Shown one piece after another: positions 19,883 to 29,003 of a stretch of DNA of 64,000 nt. Source of the stretch: Cyclobacterium qasimii M12-11B (lineage in GTDB: Bacteria > Bacteroidota > Bacteroidia > Cytophagales > Cyclobacteriaceae); contig NZ_ATNM01000110.1 of NCBI RefSeq assembly GCF_000427295.1, positions 62,001-126,000 of the forward strand, in the 5' to 3' direction. Every line of letters begins with the position of its first letter. Positions within the stretch are counted from its first letter, which is position 1. The notes under the pieces are model-generated. The model was not told the DNA's origin. It worked only from the letters and a program-made list of their open reading frames with translations, and made no database searches. The position numbers and the translations under genes are program-made.

Positions 19883-19901
19883 TAATTTTGAACGTTAATT
19901 C
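19883..19901 (+). promoter_or_regulatory. -7 box and putative operator 3 upstream of the LacI gene
   Basis: TAATTTTG (19883-19890) matches the Bacteroidota -7 consensus TAnnTTTG. The AACGTT core at 19891-19896 directly follows it and resembles the two other candidate LacI sites. A repressor bound here would block its own promoter. No clear -33 box is visible. Confidence 0.4.
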
Positions 19902-19945
19902 AATCAGCCACAGATAATTTTAAAAATTCTTTACATTATCATCTA

Positions 19946-21043
19946 TTGATTGTTTACTATATAGAGCTTTATAAGGATGGAATGCATATGAAAAAACCAA
20001 GTAGTCAAACAGGAGTTAAAGAAATAGCCAAACGGGGAAATGTATCCATAGCAACTGTAGACCGAGTGATCCATAATCGCCCGGGAGTTTCAGCCAAAAC
20101 CAAAGCAAAAATAGAGGCCATTATTAAGGAATTGAACTACCAGCCCAATGTTTTAGCTAGCCGATTGTCCTCAGGTAAGGTTTTTCATTTAGCCGTTATT
20201 ATACCCAAAACCTCCATTCATTCCGATTTCTGGGAAGCGCCGTTAAAAGGCATTGCCAAAGCAGAATCTGAAATCAGACAATACGGAGTGACGGTTGAAA
20301 ACTACCTTTTTGACTTAACAAACAAGGCTTCTTTTATACAAGCTACAGAAGAGATTAAGGGTAAAAACATAGATGGGGTCTTATTGTCCCCTTCTTTCGT
20401 TAAAGAAGCTGATGATTTCTTCCTTTATTGCCAAGCCAATAAAATTCCTGTAGTTTGCATTGATAGTAATATTGAAGCCCAAGGGAGTCTATCATATATC
20501 GGTCCCCCATTGTTAGAAAGTGGCTATGTAGGGGCTAGTCTATGTAAGCTCGGCATTTCCAAAACTCCTGAAATTCTTATTGTAAACATCGCAAAACAAA
20601 AGAAAAGCTTCAATTTAACTCAAATTGAAGCTGGCTTTAAAATGTTTTTTTCAAAGCCACCAAACCAGGCAACTTGCATTAATCTAAACATTCAGGATAT
20701 AGATCAGGAATCGGTAGAGCTTTTCCTCCACAAAGCCTTTATGAAAAACCCAGATATTGAGGCTATTTTCGTTACAAATTCAAGGGTTTTTGCAGTTGCC
20801 GAATACCTTGAAAAGCGTGACCTAGCCCATATCATGTTGGTTGGTTATGACTTCCTTAAAGAAAACCAAAAACACCTTGAGAAGGGCACAATTAATTTTT
20901 TAATATGCCACAAACCTGAAGAACAAGGATATAAGGGTATAATGAGCTTGTACCATTCACTTGCGCTAAACCTCCCCGTGGAAAAACTTTATTACATGCC
21001 CATTGACATTGTCACAAAGGAAAATCAGGAATTTTATAGGTAA
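19946..21043 (+). CDS. LacI family transcriptional regulator
   Basis: DNA-binding sugar-responsive regulator. An N-terminal LacI helix-turn-helix (GVKEIAKRGNVSIATVDRVIHNRPGVSAKTKAKI) and hinge helix (ELNYQPNVLASRLSSGK) are followed by a periplasmic-binding-protein-like effector domain (HLAVIIPKTS onward, to the end), as in the group with a Peripla_BP_4-type fold. The first start gives an 11-residue extra N-terminus; the ATGs at 19982 or 19988 (MHMKKPSSQ) are more likely. Its neighbours suggest control of the Gfo/Idh genes at 15931 and 18621, each of which has a similar CGTTAACG site upstream. The inducer is unknown. Confidence 0.9.
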   Translation: MIVYYIELYKDGMHMKKPSSQTGVKEIAKRGNVSIATVDRVIHNRPGVSAKTKAKIEAIIKELNYQPNVLASRLSSGKVFHLAVIIPKTSIHSDFWEAPLKGIAKAESEIRQYGVTVENYLFDLTNKASFIQATEEIKGKNIDGVLLSPSFVKEADDFFLYCQANKIPVVCIDSNIEAQGSLSYIGPPLLESGYVGASLCKLGISKTPEILIVNIAKQKKSFNLTQIEAGFKMFFSKPPNQATCINLNIQDIDQESVELFLHKAFMKNPDIEAIFVTNSRVFAVAEYLEKRDLAHIMLVGYDFLKENQKHLEKGTINFLICHKPEEQGYKGIMSLYHSLALNLPVEKLYYMPIDIVTKENQEFYR

Positions 21044-21370
21044 CCCCTATATTCAAAGGCTTTTTCTCCCTTAGTCCTGATGTAAAGATAATTATTAATA
21101 CCTCCTACGGGTTCACACCCTTAGGAGGTATTAATATGGCATTCAACCCTTGAAAGATGGGAATTCCCACCCGAGTGAGCAAGCCAACGTCACTTTTTTC
21201 TGATGCCTTAGAATCCAGACTCAAATTAATACTGACTGAAAAATATTAAAAATTTATTTTCCTAAGGTCTAAGTAATTAAAACCAGTCTCCAAATAGCCT
21301 GATTTACTTGCAATAGCACTACTTCTCGATAAAAAACGAAAATCCTTCCACATTGTTCGGGATCTTAGGG
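21044..21370. other. Intergenic region with a long hairpin
   Basis: Gap between convergent LacI and methyltransferase genes. It holds one strong inverted repeat (listed separately) and otherwise no gene or motif that I recognise. Confidence 0.6.
21094..21135. repeat. Perfect 14-bp inverted repeat
   Basis: ATTAATACCTCCTA (21094-21107) and TAGGAGGTATTAAT (21122-21135) with a 14-base spacer that can pair further (CGGG/CCCT). It lies 50 bases downstream of the LacI gene. The stem contains AGGAGG/CCTCCT. No T tract follows, so it may be a processed 3' end rather than a standard terminator. Confidence 0.6.
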
Positions 21371-22261
21371 CTACAGGGATATTGGATAGTAATAATTTTC
21401 CTTTTTCTCACCGTTCTTGTCTATCACACAAATCCCCCATTTAATAAAATCAAAGGATATTTTTACTCCTTCACCATTTTTATATAAGTGCTCCCAAACC
21501 TCTTTCATACCTTGTGACCAATTGATATCATCAAATATTAAAATAGCCCTATCGCTCAAAAAGGGGTAAATCAATTCAAAATAACCCTTTGTAGCTTCTT
21601 TGTCATGATGCCCGTCTATAAAGGCAAAATCGATGGGCTGATCTTTAGATAGAATCTTGGGCAACACATCACTAAACCTACCCATATGAACGCTATAATC
21701 TGGATAATTAAGCTTTTTCAAATTATTGTCTGCATGCCTGGCCAATACGTCTGAACCTTCGATGGTAGTAAATTTGCCCTTACCATTGAGTTTTAAGGCT
21801 GAAACTTGATAGGCAGCTGACACCCCTAGACAGGTACCAAGCTCCAAACAATTTGTTGGTTTAAAATCTCTTATTATCTTGAATATCAATTCTCCCCATT
21901 CCTTTTGAATAGATCTTTTTCTACAAACATCTGCAATTTTAAACTGTTCAATGACACCTTCACGCATTTGTTTCTCTGTTCGCTTTTTTTGTAATTTTGA
22001 ATTACCTGCACCATAATCCATTAAATCAACAGTCTCATTTGATGCCCTGTGTCCCTCCCTAATTTCATTCACTAGGCTTAAAGACTTGATCTCCTCCTCG
22101 CTCCATTGTTTATGAGACATCATAAATTTAAAAGTACCTACAAGATTATTGATGACTTTATCCTCATCAGCTCCAAGCTCCATCAAAACAGATTTTGTCT
22201 CTAATTTTCTTTTTCTTGTCTTAATCAATGTTCCAATTTTGTCAAACACTTTCTTGATCAT
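21371..22261 (-). CDS. Class I SAM-dependent methyltransferase
   Basis: 296 residues. The C-terminal two-thirds form a Methyltransf_24/O-methyltransferase-type Rossmann fold: LELGTCLGVSAAYQVSAL is motif I binding SAM, FTTIEGSD is motif II, and DFAFIDGHHDKEAT with LIFDDINWSQGM follows. The first about 130 residues are helical and charged (TRKRKLETKSVLMELGADEDKV) and are not recognised. No signal peptide. Substrate unknown; relatives act on sugars or small aromatics. It stands alone, flanked by long intergenic stretches with a tRNA-like fragment upstream, which hints at an acquired gene but does not prove it. Confidence 0.8.
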   Translation of the reverse strand: MIKKVFDKIGTLIKTRKRKLETKSVLMELGADEDKVINNLVGTFKFMMSHKQWSEEEIKSLSLVNEIREGHRASNETVDLMDYGAGNSKLQKKRTEKQMREGVIEQFKIADVCRKRSIQKEWGELIFKIIRDFKPTNCLELGTCLGVSAAYQVSALKLNGKGKFTTIEGSDVLARHADNNLKKLNYPDYSVHMGRFSDVLPKILSKDQPIDFAFIDGHHDKEATKGYFELIYPFLSDRAILIFDDINWSQGMKEVWEHLYKNGEGVKISFDFIKWGICVIDKNGEKKENYYYPISL

Positions 22262-22802
22262 CTTAATCTCTATTTGTTTAAATAAAATATAATTTGACTA
22301 GCTATAAATAATGATAGAATCCAGTGAGCTAATAGATTTAAATGAAGTACATATCTACAGGTTATTAAGGATTTGCCCGACGATGATATAAAAAATCATT
22401 TATAGCTATGGTGGAGCACAAACCTATCAGAAGGAATCGAACCTTCTTAAAGCCTTATATAACAAACACATGTAACAGGAAACAAAATAAGAAAAATTTA
22501 GGTATGATTCAATCATTACAGTTATGCAGCTAAAAATTTAATTGAAAAATTAAAAAAGGTTTCTTTGATTGGCTAATAGTATCCTTATATCTAGATCAAA
22601 AACAAACACAAAGCATCTAATATTCGTTACGAAGAATGAATTTGGATTAAATGTTAAAAACCATAAATCAATCGCATTGTAATGGCCTCTTTAATTAATC
22701 GATTACCAAAATTAAAAATGCTAGAAAAGGAAATAAAGCATAACATTTTGGGATTGCAACGTTAGGAGGTATCTTTGTTCACGAATTAAAAACGAATAAA
22801 TT
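22262..22802. other. Intergenic region with tRNA-like fragment and aguB promoter
   Basis: 541 bases between divergent genes. It contains an imperfect inverted repeat (22299-22315 with 22395-22408), a tRNA 3'-end-like sequence on the minus strand (about 22408-22438) and, at the right end, a promoter for aguB. No open frame is supportable. Confidence 0.6.
22747..22777 (+). promoter_or_regulatory. Bacteroidota-type promoter for aguBA
   Basis: TTTG at 22747-22750 and TATCTTTG at 22770-22777, both exact matches to the -33 and -7 consensus with 19 bases between them. It lies 25 bases before the TTG start of aguB. Confidence 0.65.
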
Positions 22803-23678
22803 TTGGCAAATAAAACTGTAAAAGTAGGCTTGGTTCAATTGAGTTGCAGTGCCGATGTGGCAGCAAATCTTGAAAAAACCATTGCAGGTGTGCGCAGCTC
22901 TGCTGCCCAAGGAGCCCAGGTAGTTGTGCTTCAGGAGCTTTTCCGATCTTTATATTTCTGCGATGTAGAAGATTATGAGAACTTCAAATTGGCCGAGGCT
23001 ATTCCTGGCCCCTCTACAGACCTCTTTAGCAACTTAGCCAAAGAACTTGGTATCGTAATTGTAGCTTCTCTTTTTGAGAAAAGAGCAGAAGGATTGTATC
23101 ACAATACCACGGCCGTTTTAGATGCCGATGGCACGTACCTCGGCAAATACAGAAAGATGCACATCCCTGATGATCCGGGTTATTTTGAGAAGTTTTACTT
23201 CACTCCAGGTGATTTGGGTTATAAGGTTTTCCCGACCAAATTCGGCAAAATCGGTGTATTGATCTGCTGGGATCAGTGGTATCCGGAAGCCGCGAGAATC
23301 ACGGCTTTAAAAGGTGCTGATTTTCTGGTATACCCTACAGCGATTGGCTGGCACAAGGACCAAGACGGACTGACCAATGAGGAGCAATACGGCGCATGGC
23401 AAACGATTCAGCGTTCACATGCAGTTGCCAATGGCATACCTGTTGTTTCTGTAAACCGTTGCGGTATAGAAGGAGACATGAAATTCTGGGGTGGTTCTTT
23501 TGTTTCCAACCCTTTTGGAAGAGTGATTTTCAAAGCATCTCATGAAGAAGATGAGATTCATGTGGAAGAACTTGATTTTGCAAGTTCCGATCGATATAGA
23601 ACGCACTGGCCATTCCTTAGGGACAGAAGAATTGATTCCTATCAGCCGATTACCAAAAGATTTCTTGACGAAGAATAA
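22803..23678 (+). CDS. aguB: N-carbamoylputrescine amidase
   Basis: Nitrilase-family enzyme converting N-carbamoylputrescine to putrescine, CO2 and ammonia, the last step of the agmatine route to putrescine. The 291 residues are standard. The catalytic triad is visible as E45 (VVLQELF), K118 (KYRKMHIPDDPGY) and C155 (GVLICWDQWYPEAAR). The start is TTG at 22803; no upstream in-frame ATG fits. aguA follows after six bases, so the two form an operon driven by the promoter at 22747. Confidence 0.95.
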   Translation: MANKTVKVGLVQLSCSADVAANLEKTIAGVRSSAAQGAQVVVLQELFRSLYFCDVEDYENFKLAEAIPGPSTDLFSNLAKELGIVIVASLFEKRAEGLYHNTTAVLDADGTYLGKYRKMHIPDDPGYFEKFYFTPGDLGYKVFPTKFGKIGVLICWDQWYPEAARITALKGADFLVYPTAIGWHKDQDGLTNEEQYGAWQTIQRSHAVANGIPVVSVNRCGIEGDMKFWGGSFVSNPFGRVIFKASHEEDEIHVEELDFASSDRYRTHWPFLRDRRIDSYQPITKRFLDEE

Positions 23679-23684
23679 GCATTC

Positions 23685-24761
23685 ATGAAAAGTATTTTTG
23701 ATCTAGCTAATTCCGGCGAAGTTACTCCGGCAGAATTGGGCTATTATTTCCCTGCTGAATTTGCTCCACATACGGCTACATGGCTAAGTTGGCCACATAA
23801 GGAAGATTCATGGCCAGGGAAAATTGATACAATTTATCCCGCTTATGCTGCTTTTATCAAGATAGTAGCCAAAGGAGAAAAGGTAAATATCAATGTGAGC
23901 AATGAAGCTATGAAAGCCTTTGCATTGACCCACTTGGAAAAAGCGAGAGTGGATCTAAGCCAGATAAAATTTCACTTCTTCCCTACCAATGACGCTTGGT
24001 GCCGAGATCATGGCCCTGCATTTTTGATCAACCCTACTGCTACCGAACCAAAAGTAGTGGTAAAATGGAATTACAATGCATGGGGAGACAAATACCCTCC
24101 TTATGACTTAGACAACCTAATTCCCCACAAAATTGCAGCACATTTAGGAGTGCCTTGTTTCACTCCTCACATCGTTATGGAAGGTGGTTCTGTGGAATTT
24201 AATGGCACAGGAACGCTCTTGACATCCAAAGCTTGTCTGCTGAACAAAAACAGGAACCCGAACTTGAATCAGGATCAGATCGAGAAATATTTATGCGATT
24301 ATTATGGGGTAAGCAATATCCTCTGGGTAGGTGATGGCATTTTGGGGGATGATACGGATGGACATATCGATGACATTACACGTTTTGTGAATCAAGATAC
24401 GGTACTCACTGTAGTAGAAGAAAATAAGCTGGACGAAAACCATTTACTTTTGAAGGAGAACCTTCAATTGCTTAAAAAAATGCGCTTAGAAGACGGCAAG
24501 CAATTGAACATTGTGGAGTTACCAATGCCAGGAGCTAAATTCTATGAAGATCAACGACTTCCAGCCTCCTATGCTAATTTCTATATTGCCAATGAGGCTG
24601 TTGTAGTACCTACTTTTAGAGATAAAAATGACCAGAAAGCCATTGATATCATTTCAGCTTGCTTTCCCGACCGAAAAGTAGTTGGAGTTGATTCATTAGA
24701 TATTATTTGGGGATTAGGTTCATTTCATTGCTTAAGCCAACAGGAACCAGCGGTAGTTTAG
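23685..24761 (+). CDS. aguA: Agmatine deiminase
   Basis: Hydrolyses agmatine to N-carbamoylputrescine and ammonia (guanidine-modifying, peptidylarginine-deiminase-like fold). The 358 residues are normal length. Conserved parts are TWLSWPHKEDSWPG, DAWCRDHGPAF, WNYNAWGDKYPPYD, VMEGGSVEFNGTGT, GDDTDGHIDDITRF and the catalytic cysteine C349 in LGSFHCLSQQEPA. It supplies the substrate of AguB encoded just upstream. Convergent with the PAS sensor gene. Confidence 0.95.
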   Translation: MKSIFDLANSGEVTPAELGYYFPAEFAPHTATWLSWPHKEDSWPGKIDTIYPAYAAFIKIVAKGEKVNINVSNEAMKAFALTHLEKARVDLSQIKFHFFPTNDAWCRDHGPAFLINPTATEPKVVVKWNYNAWGDKYPPYDLDNLIPHKIAAHLGVPCFTPHIVMEGGSVEFNGTGTLLTSKACLLNKNRNPNLNQDQIEKYLCDYYGVSNILWVGDGILGDDTDGHIDDITRFVNQDTVLTVVEENKLDENHLLLKENLQLLKKMRLEDGKQLNIVELPMPGAKFYEDQRLPASYANFYIANEAVVVPTFRDKNDQKAIDIISACFPDRKVVGVDSLDIIWGLGSFHCLSQQEPAVV

Positions 24762-24811
24762 GGGAAAAACGAGTACGTTCTTCTTATCAAAAGTTAAGCT
24801 TTAAGGTAGCT

Positions 24812-27450
24812 TCATAATGTTTCGTGACTGGTTCGAACAATCTCCCTAATGACTTCATCTAACTCCGTAGCTGAAGTCATGATATGTTTTAGAACTTGTT
24901 CCTTTTCTTGCTCACCCAACAAATCTGAGTCGGTCTTAAGCAATTCAACCAAGCCCATTATCCTTGCAAGAGGTGCCCGCACCCCGTGAGATTGCATCCA
25001 GGCAATTTTTTTGAGTTTCTCGTTTTGACCTTCTATGGCCTGGATATGTTTATAACGTTCGGTAATATCTGTAGCCAATATCACCTCGGCCTTTTTCCCT
25101 TGGTATAACAAGACATTACTTTGTATTTCAACAATTATTTCTTGCCCATTTCTCTTTTTATGCAAATACTCACCGCGGGAATAACTCTTTTCCTTTTGCA
25201 ATAGTTGTTTGATAGCCGCTTCCAACTTTGGGATTTCGGATTTGGGCCTTATTTCTCTTAAAGTCATGTTCAAAAACTCATCATATGAATACCCATAGTG
25301 CTTAATGGCTGCTTTGTTGACATCCAAAAATTTTAAAGTAGCCAATTCATAAACCCACATCGGTTGTGGGCTAAGGTGAAATAGATTAGAATAACGTTGT
25401 TCAGATTCTTTAAGGTCTTTTTCATGTTGAATGCGGTCTGTTATGTCCAGGCCTAAAGACTGCATTTCAGAGGGTTGGCCATCGGCATCTAAAACACAAA
25501 TGAAATCCCAGAGTGTCGTAATAGCTCCTCCTTTTCTAGCCGGTTTGTCTATTTCTATTTTAAATACTCTGCCAGGTTCTGCGATGCATTCGCTAACCAC
25601 ATCTTTTACCTTTTGATGATGGTATTCCAAAATAGAAGACATACAATTTTTACCCAATATTTCTCCATCAGGATATATCCAACCAAATTCCTCAACAAAT
25701 TTTTTATTTACGTAGGTATAATCACCATTCATGTCGGTTCTAAGCACATAATTGGTTTGAGATTCATATAAACCACGATAATAGGCCTCACTTTTTTTTA
25801 ATCTTTGTTCAGTTAGGATTCTTTCTGTAATGTCTCTTGAATTGGCAACGATCCCACCAACTGCAGGATCCTCCAAAAGGTTTGTGAAAATGGTCTCGAT
25901 CCATCGCCATGTACCATTTTTATGTCTAAACCTAAAAGGTTCAATAGCGAGTTGATTTTTGTGTTTTAAGGAAGAAATACTCGTATATACAGCCTCTCTA
26001 TAATCCGGATGAATGTATTCCAAGGCATTTTTGCCAATGAATTCTTCTGGCGCAATCCCCAATACACTTTCAGAGGTGGGGCTTACATAATAATAATTGG
26101 CTTCTAAATCAAGAATGGCTATTAAATCAGAGCCATTCTGAACCATTCCTTTGAATCTTTTTTCACTTTGTTCTATCTCAAGCTCAGTTACTTTTTGAGG
26201 CGTAATGTCAAGAATTACAGAATCCCAAATAGTATTTCCACTTTCCATCCGGGAAGGATTACCTGAACCTTTGTGCCAACGGATTGTACCATCAGGATGA
26301 TGATAACGCCATTCATCTACCCAGAAGCTTAAGTCTTCAGCCGATTTTTCAATAGATCGCAGGAGCCCTTCTAAATCATCTTTTTCAATCCTATCCCAAA
26401 TCAGACCACTGTCTTTCATTATCTCATGAGAAGAGAAACCCCATAAGCTTTTTGCTCCTTTGCTTACCAATTGGAACTCATTGTCACCATTCAAAAAGAG
26501 CTTATAGCGAAAAACTGCTCCAGGAATATTATTGGATATGGTTTTAAATTGAATTTCGGTATTTTTACGCTCCGTGATATCCGTGTGCGTTCCTGCCATA
26601 AGTAGTGGTTGACCATCCGCTGCCCATTTTACAACTTTTCCTAAATCATGAATCCAAACTATAAATCCCTTTTTATGTAAAAACCGAAATTCTCCTTCAT
26701 AAAAGTCAGATTTTTTATCTAGGCAAGCTGTGATCTTTTCATTGATGTCAGCAGCATCCATAGGATGTAAAAGCTTTTGAAATTTTTCAAAATTAAATGG
26801 TTCAAGTTCTTTTAGGGTATAGCCTAACATCTCTGCCCAGCGTTCATTTACAGTGGACTTCCCGTTGGGTATATCCCACTCCCAGGTTCCTACACGTGTG
26901 GCATTGATAATATTATTTAAGCGATGCGTTTCAAGAGAAAGGTTACTACCAACTTCTTTAAGCTCCATCCGGTTTTTTCGAAGCTCAAAAAGTTGAACCA
27001 CTTGGTTAGCCAAAGATTTCAAAGCTTCCAATTGTTTTCTTCCAATTTTCTGGGCTTTTTATCCAAAACACAAAGGGTTCCCAAGGCATTCCCTTGTGTA
27101 CTTACCAGCGGCATCCCAGCATAGAATACGACCTTAGGTTTGCCCGTCACCAATGGATTGTCCTTAAAGCGCTCATCTTTTCGAAGGTCTTCAACAATGA
27201 AAATCCTTTGGGGCACTTTAATAGCATGGGTACAAAAGGATTGCTCAATGGGCGTTTCAGCAATTGACAATCCATGGTGTGATTTAAAAAACTGTCGGGT
27301 ATCTGTGAGGAGAGAAACAAGAGAAAAAGGTGTATTACAAATTAAAGCTGCCAAACTGGTTATATCATCATATTCTTTTTCAGGCAATGTGTCCAAAATT
27401 TGCAATGATTTAAGATCATTCAAAGCGCTATTACCTAAGCCATTTGCCAT
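24812..27450 (-). CDS. GAF and multi-PAS sensor protein with HisKA-like end (frameshifted)
   Basis: Restored over a one-base break it is about 879 residues. An N-terminal GAF domain (27450-27040; KSLQILDTLPEKEYDDI, FCTHAI, GTLCVLD) continues into a linker and five PAS/PAC domains (e.g. FRHKNGTWRWIET, DITERI) and ends in an HisKA-like helix pair with the acceptor His in MQSHGVRAPLARIMGL. There is no HATPase domain after it: the protein stops about 50 residues later. As written the frame ends at 27019 after ENNWKL; adding one base to the four-T run at 27035-27038 (A4 to A5 on the coding strand) gives EEKQLEALKSLANQVVQLFEL, the normal GAF-to-helix join. Probably a cytoplasmic sensor that dimerises or acts with a separate kinase. 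Confidence 0.8.
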
Positions 27451-27939
27451 TATCCCTTAATTTTATAAACTATGAGGCCTATTTGAATACCAAACCAATC
27501 CTACTAAAACCGAATGTCAGTAGAAATTAACAATTCTATCCACATTATCCTAACCTTTAAAAATAATACAATTCAAAAGTGAATGTATAAGTTTCCTTAA
27601 TTCTTAATAAAAAATAGACCTTAATTAATTGATGAAATCACTTCCCAATAGATGAATGAAACCTAATAACACATAATAAAGCCTAAATTTTGATGTATTA
27701 ATCTTACAAATGGCTGCTTTATCCAATAGATATTTTCAAGCACTTATTGTATTCCAAAATAAAACAACAGAGAGATAGAAAAGTTTAAATTTGTTCACCT
27801 ACATACGAAGCCTTCATAATCTTTTAATGCAAAACCTTTGCCAATAATCGCAAGGCCAAAAGATTAACTACAAACAACCTGGAATTCAAGCCTACAAGTG
27901 CTTTGGTAAGCATTTATAGTAAATAAAGGTTACAAAGTT
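27451..27939. other. Intergenic region
   Basis: 489 AT-rich bases between two minus-strand genes. I see no gene, RNA or strong hairpin; it presumably holds the promoter of the PAS sensor gene. Confidence 0.6.
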
Positions 27940-28452
27940 TTATTTTTGATAAGCACCAGAGGAATAGGTCAGCTCATAACTATGGGTATAGATTTCAAAG
28001 ACAATCCCAAAAGGATCTTCTACATAACACATTTTATAAGGTTTGTCATTGGGATAATATTCCCTAATAGGCATCCTTTGTTTGCCTCCATAAGACAAAA
28101 TCTTTTCTATCAGCTCTTCTATATTTGGATCCTGAATGCAAAAATGAAAAAGCCCCGTATTGAAAGGGTTGAATTCTGCCGCTTCCTTTACTCCATGAGG
28201 AAATGAGAACAATTCTATTCCAATCCCATCAGAAGTTGACATATGGGCAATTTCAAATTCTTCCCAGTTTTCTCCAAAAACGTCAATGCACATTTGTCCA
28301 ATGGCCGTATCCTTTTCTTTTTTAACGGTAGAAGGTTCCATAATTACATACCAGCCCATTACTTCTGAATAAAACTCTACCGCCTCTTTAATTTTTGGAA
28401 CAGTAATACCGATGTGCGAAAAGGATTTAGGGTAATTATTATTTGCTGTCAT
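27940..28452 (-). CDS. VOC family (glyoxalase/dioxygenase-fold) protein
   Basis: 170 residues in the vicinal-oxygen-chelate fold, a metal-dependent family that includes glyoxalase I and ring-cleaving dioxygenases. FSHIGITVPKIKEAVEFYSEVMGWYV carries the first metal His, LFHFCIQDPNIEELIEKI the second repeat, and YVEDPFGIVFEIYTHSYE the final Glu. The reaction is not predictable. It is divergent from an HxlR-type regulator with an operator-like palindrome between them, so it is likely that regulator's target and may have a detoxification role. Confidence 0.85.
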   Translation of the reverse strand: MTANNNYPKSFSHIGITVPKIKEAVEFYSEVMGWYVIMEPSTVKKEKDTAIGQMCIDVFGENWEEFEIAHMSTSDGIGIELFSFPHGVKEAAEFNPFNTGLFHFCIQDPNIEELIEKILSYGGKQRMPIREYYPNDKPYKMCYVEDPFGIVFEIYTHSYELTYSSGAYQK

Positions 28453-28514
28453 ATCTATTAATTTATTCTACAAAATTGGTTTATATTTACCTTATTAGCA
28501 ATAACACACGAAAA

Positions 28515-28529
28515 GGTAATATACTTACC
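28515..28529. promoter_or_regulatory. Inverted repeat between VOC and HxlR genes
   Basis: GGTAA-TATAC-TTACC, a 5-5-5 perfect inverted repeat in the 119-base divergent gap. Its position suits an HxlR-dimer operator controlling one or both genes. Confidence 0.45.
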
Positions 28530-28571
28530 AAAAGGGGTATTATGCTGATAATAAATAATTTAATTCAATAG

Positions 28572-28889
28572 ATGAGAGAGAATAATTATTGCCCACTTAA
28601 TTACACGATGGATTTAATAGGTACAAAATGGAAACCATTGGTATTATTTCATTTATTGGAGGGGCCTTTACGTTCAGGAATATTACAAAAAAAAGTGCCT
28701 GATATTTCTAATAAAATGTTCACCCAAACAGTGAGGGCTTTAGAGAAGGACAGCCTTATTGAAAGAAAAGTATATCCTGAGGTACCACCAAAAGTTGAAT
28801 ATTACTTGACAGAAAGAGGGAAATCGCTTGAAAACATTCTAAGAAGTCTTGATAAATGGGGAAAGGAAGATATTAAAACCACCATTTAA
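28572..28889 (+). CDS. HxlR family winged-helix regulator
   Basis: 105-residue DNA-binding protein. The family pattern is clear: CPLNYTMDLIGTKWKPLVLFHLLEGPLR, ISNKMFTQTVRALEKDSLIERKVYPEVPPKVEYYLTERG. The conserved N-terminal cysteine C7 acts as a redox or electrophile sensor in several characterised relatives (YodB, HypR), so reactive-electrophile sensing is possible here. It faces the VOC gene across an inverted repeat. The ATG at 28572 gives the standard length. Confidence 0.92.
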   Translation: MRENNYCPLNYTMDLIGTKWKPLVLFHLLEGPLRSGILQKKVPDISNKMFTQTVRALEKDSLIERKVYPEVPPKVEYYLTERGKSLENILRSLDKWGKEDIKTTI

Positions 28890-28893
28890 TTAG

Positions 28894-28913
28894 GGCAATT
28901 CTGGAGAATTGCC
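28894..28913 (+). terminator. Hairpin after the HxlR gene
   Basis: GGCAATTCT-GG-AGAATTGCC, a perfect 9-bp stem five bases after the HxlR stop. It lacks a T tract; it may be the first of two tandem 3' hairpins. Confidence 0.4.
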
Positions 28914-28961
28914 AGTGTATTTACTTATAAAAATCACCTATTAAAGCCCTTTTAAATTAGG

Positions 28962-29001
28962 CAGAAGCTTCCTATTAGGGGAAGCTTCTGTTTTAACTTT
29001 T
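28962..29001. terminator. Bidirectional terminator between HxlR and DsrE-like genes
   Basis: CAGAAGCTTCC (28962-28972) pairs with GGAAGCTTCTG (28980-28990) around a 7-base loop, followed by TTTTAACTTTT on the plus strand. It separates convergent genes and serves at least the plus strand. Confidence 0.75.
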
Positions 29002-29003
29002 GG

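Noticed and set aside
22299-22408. MITE-like inverted repeat (TAGCTATAAA... arms)
   Set aside because: Arms are imperfect, no target duplication or second copy visible in the window.
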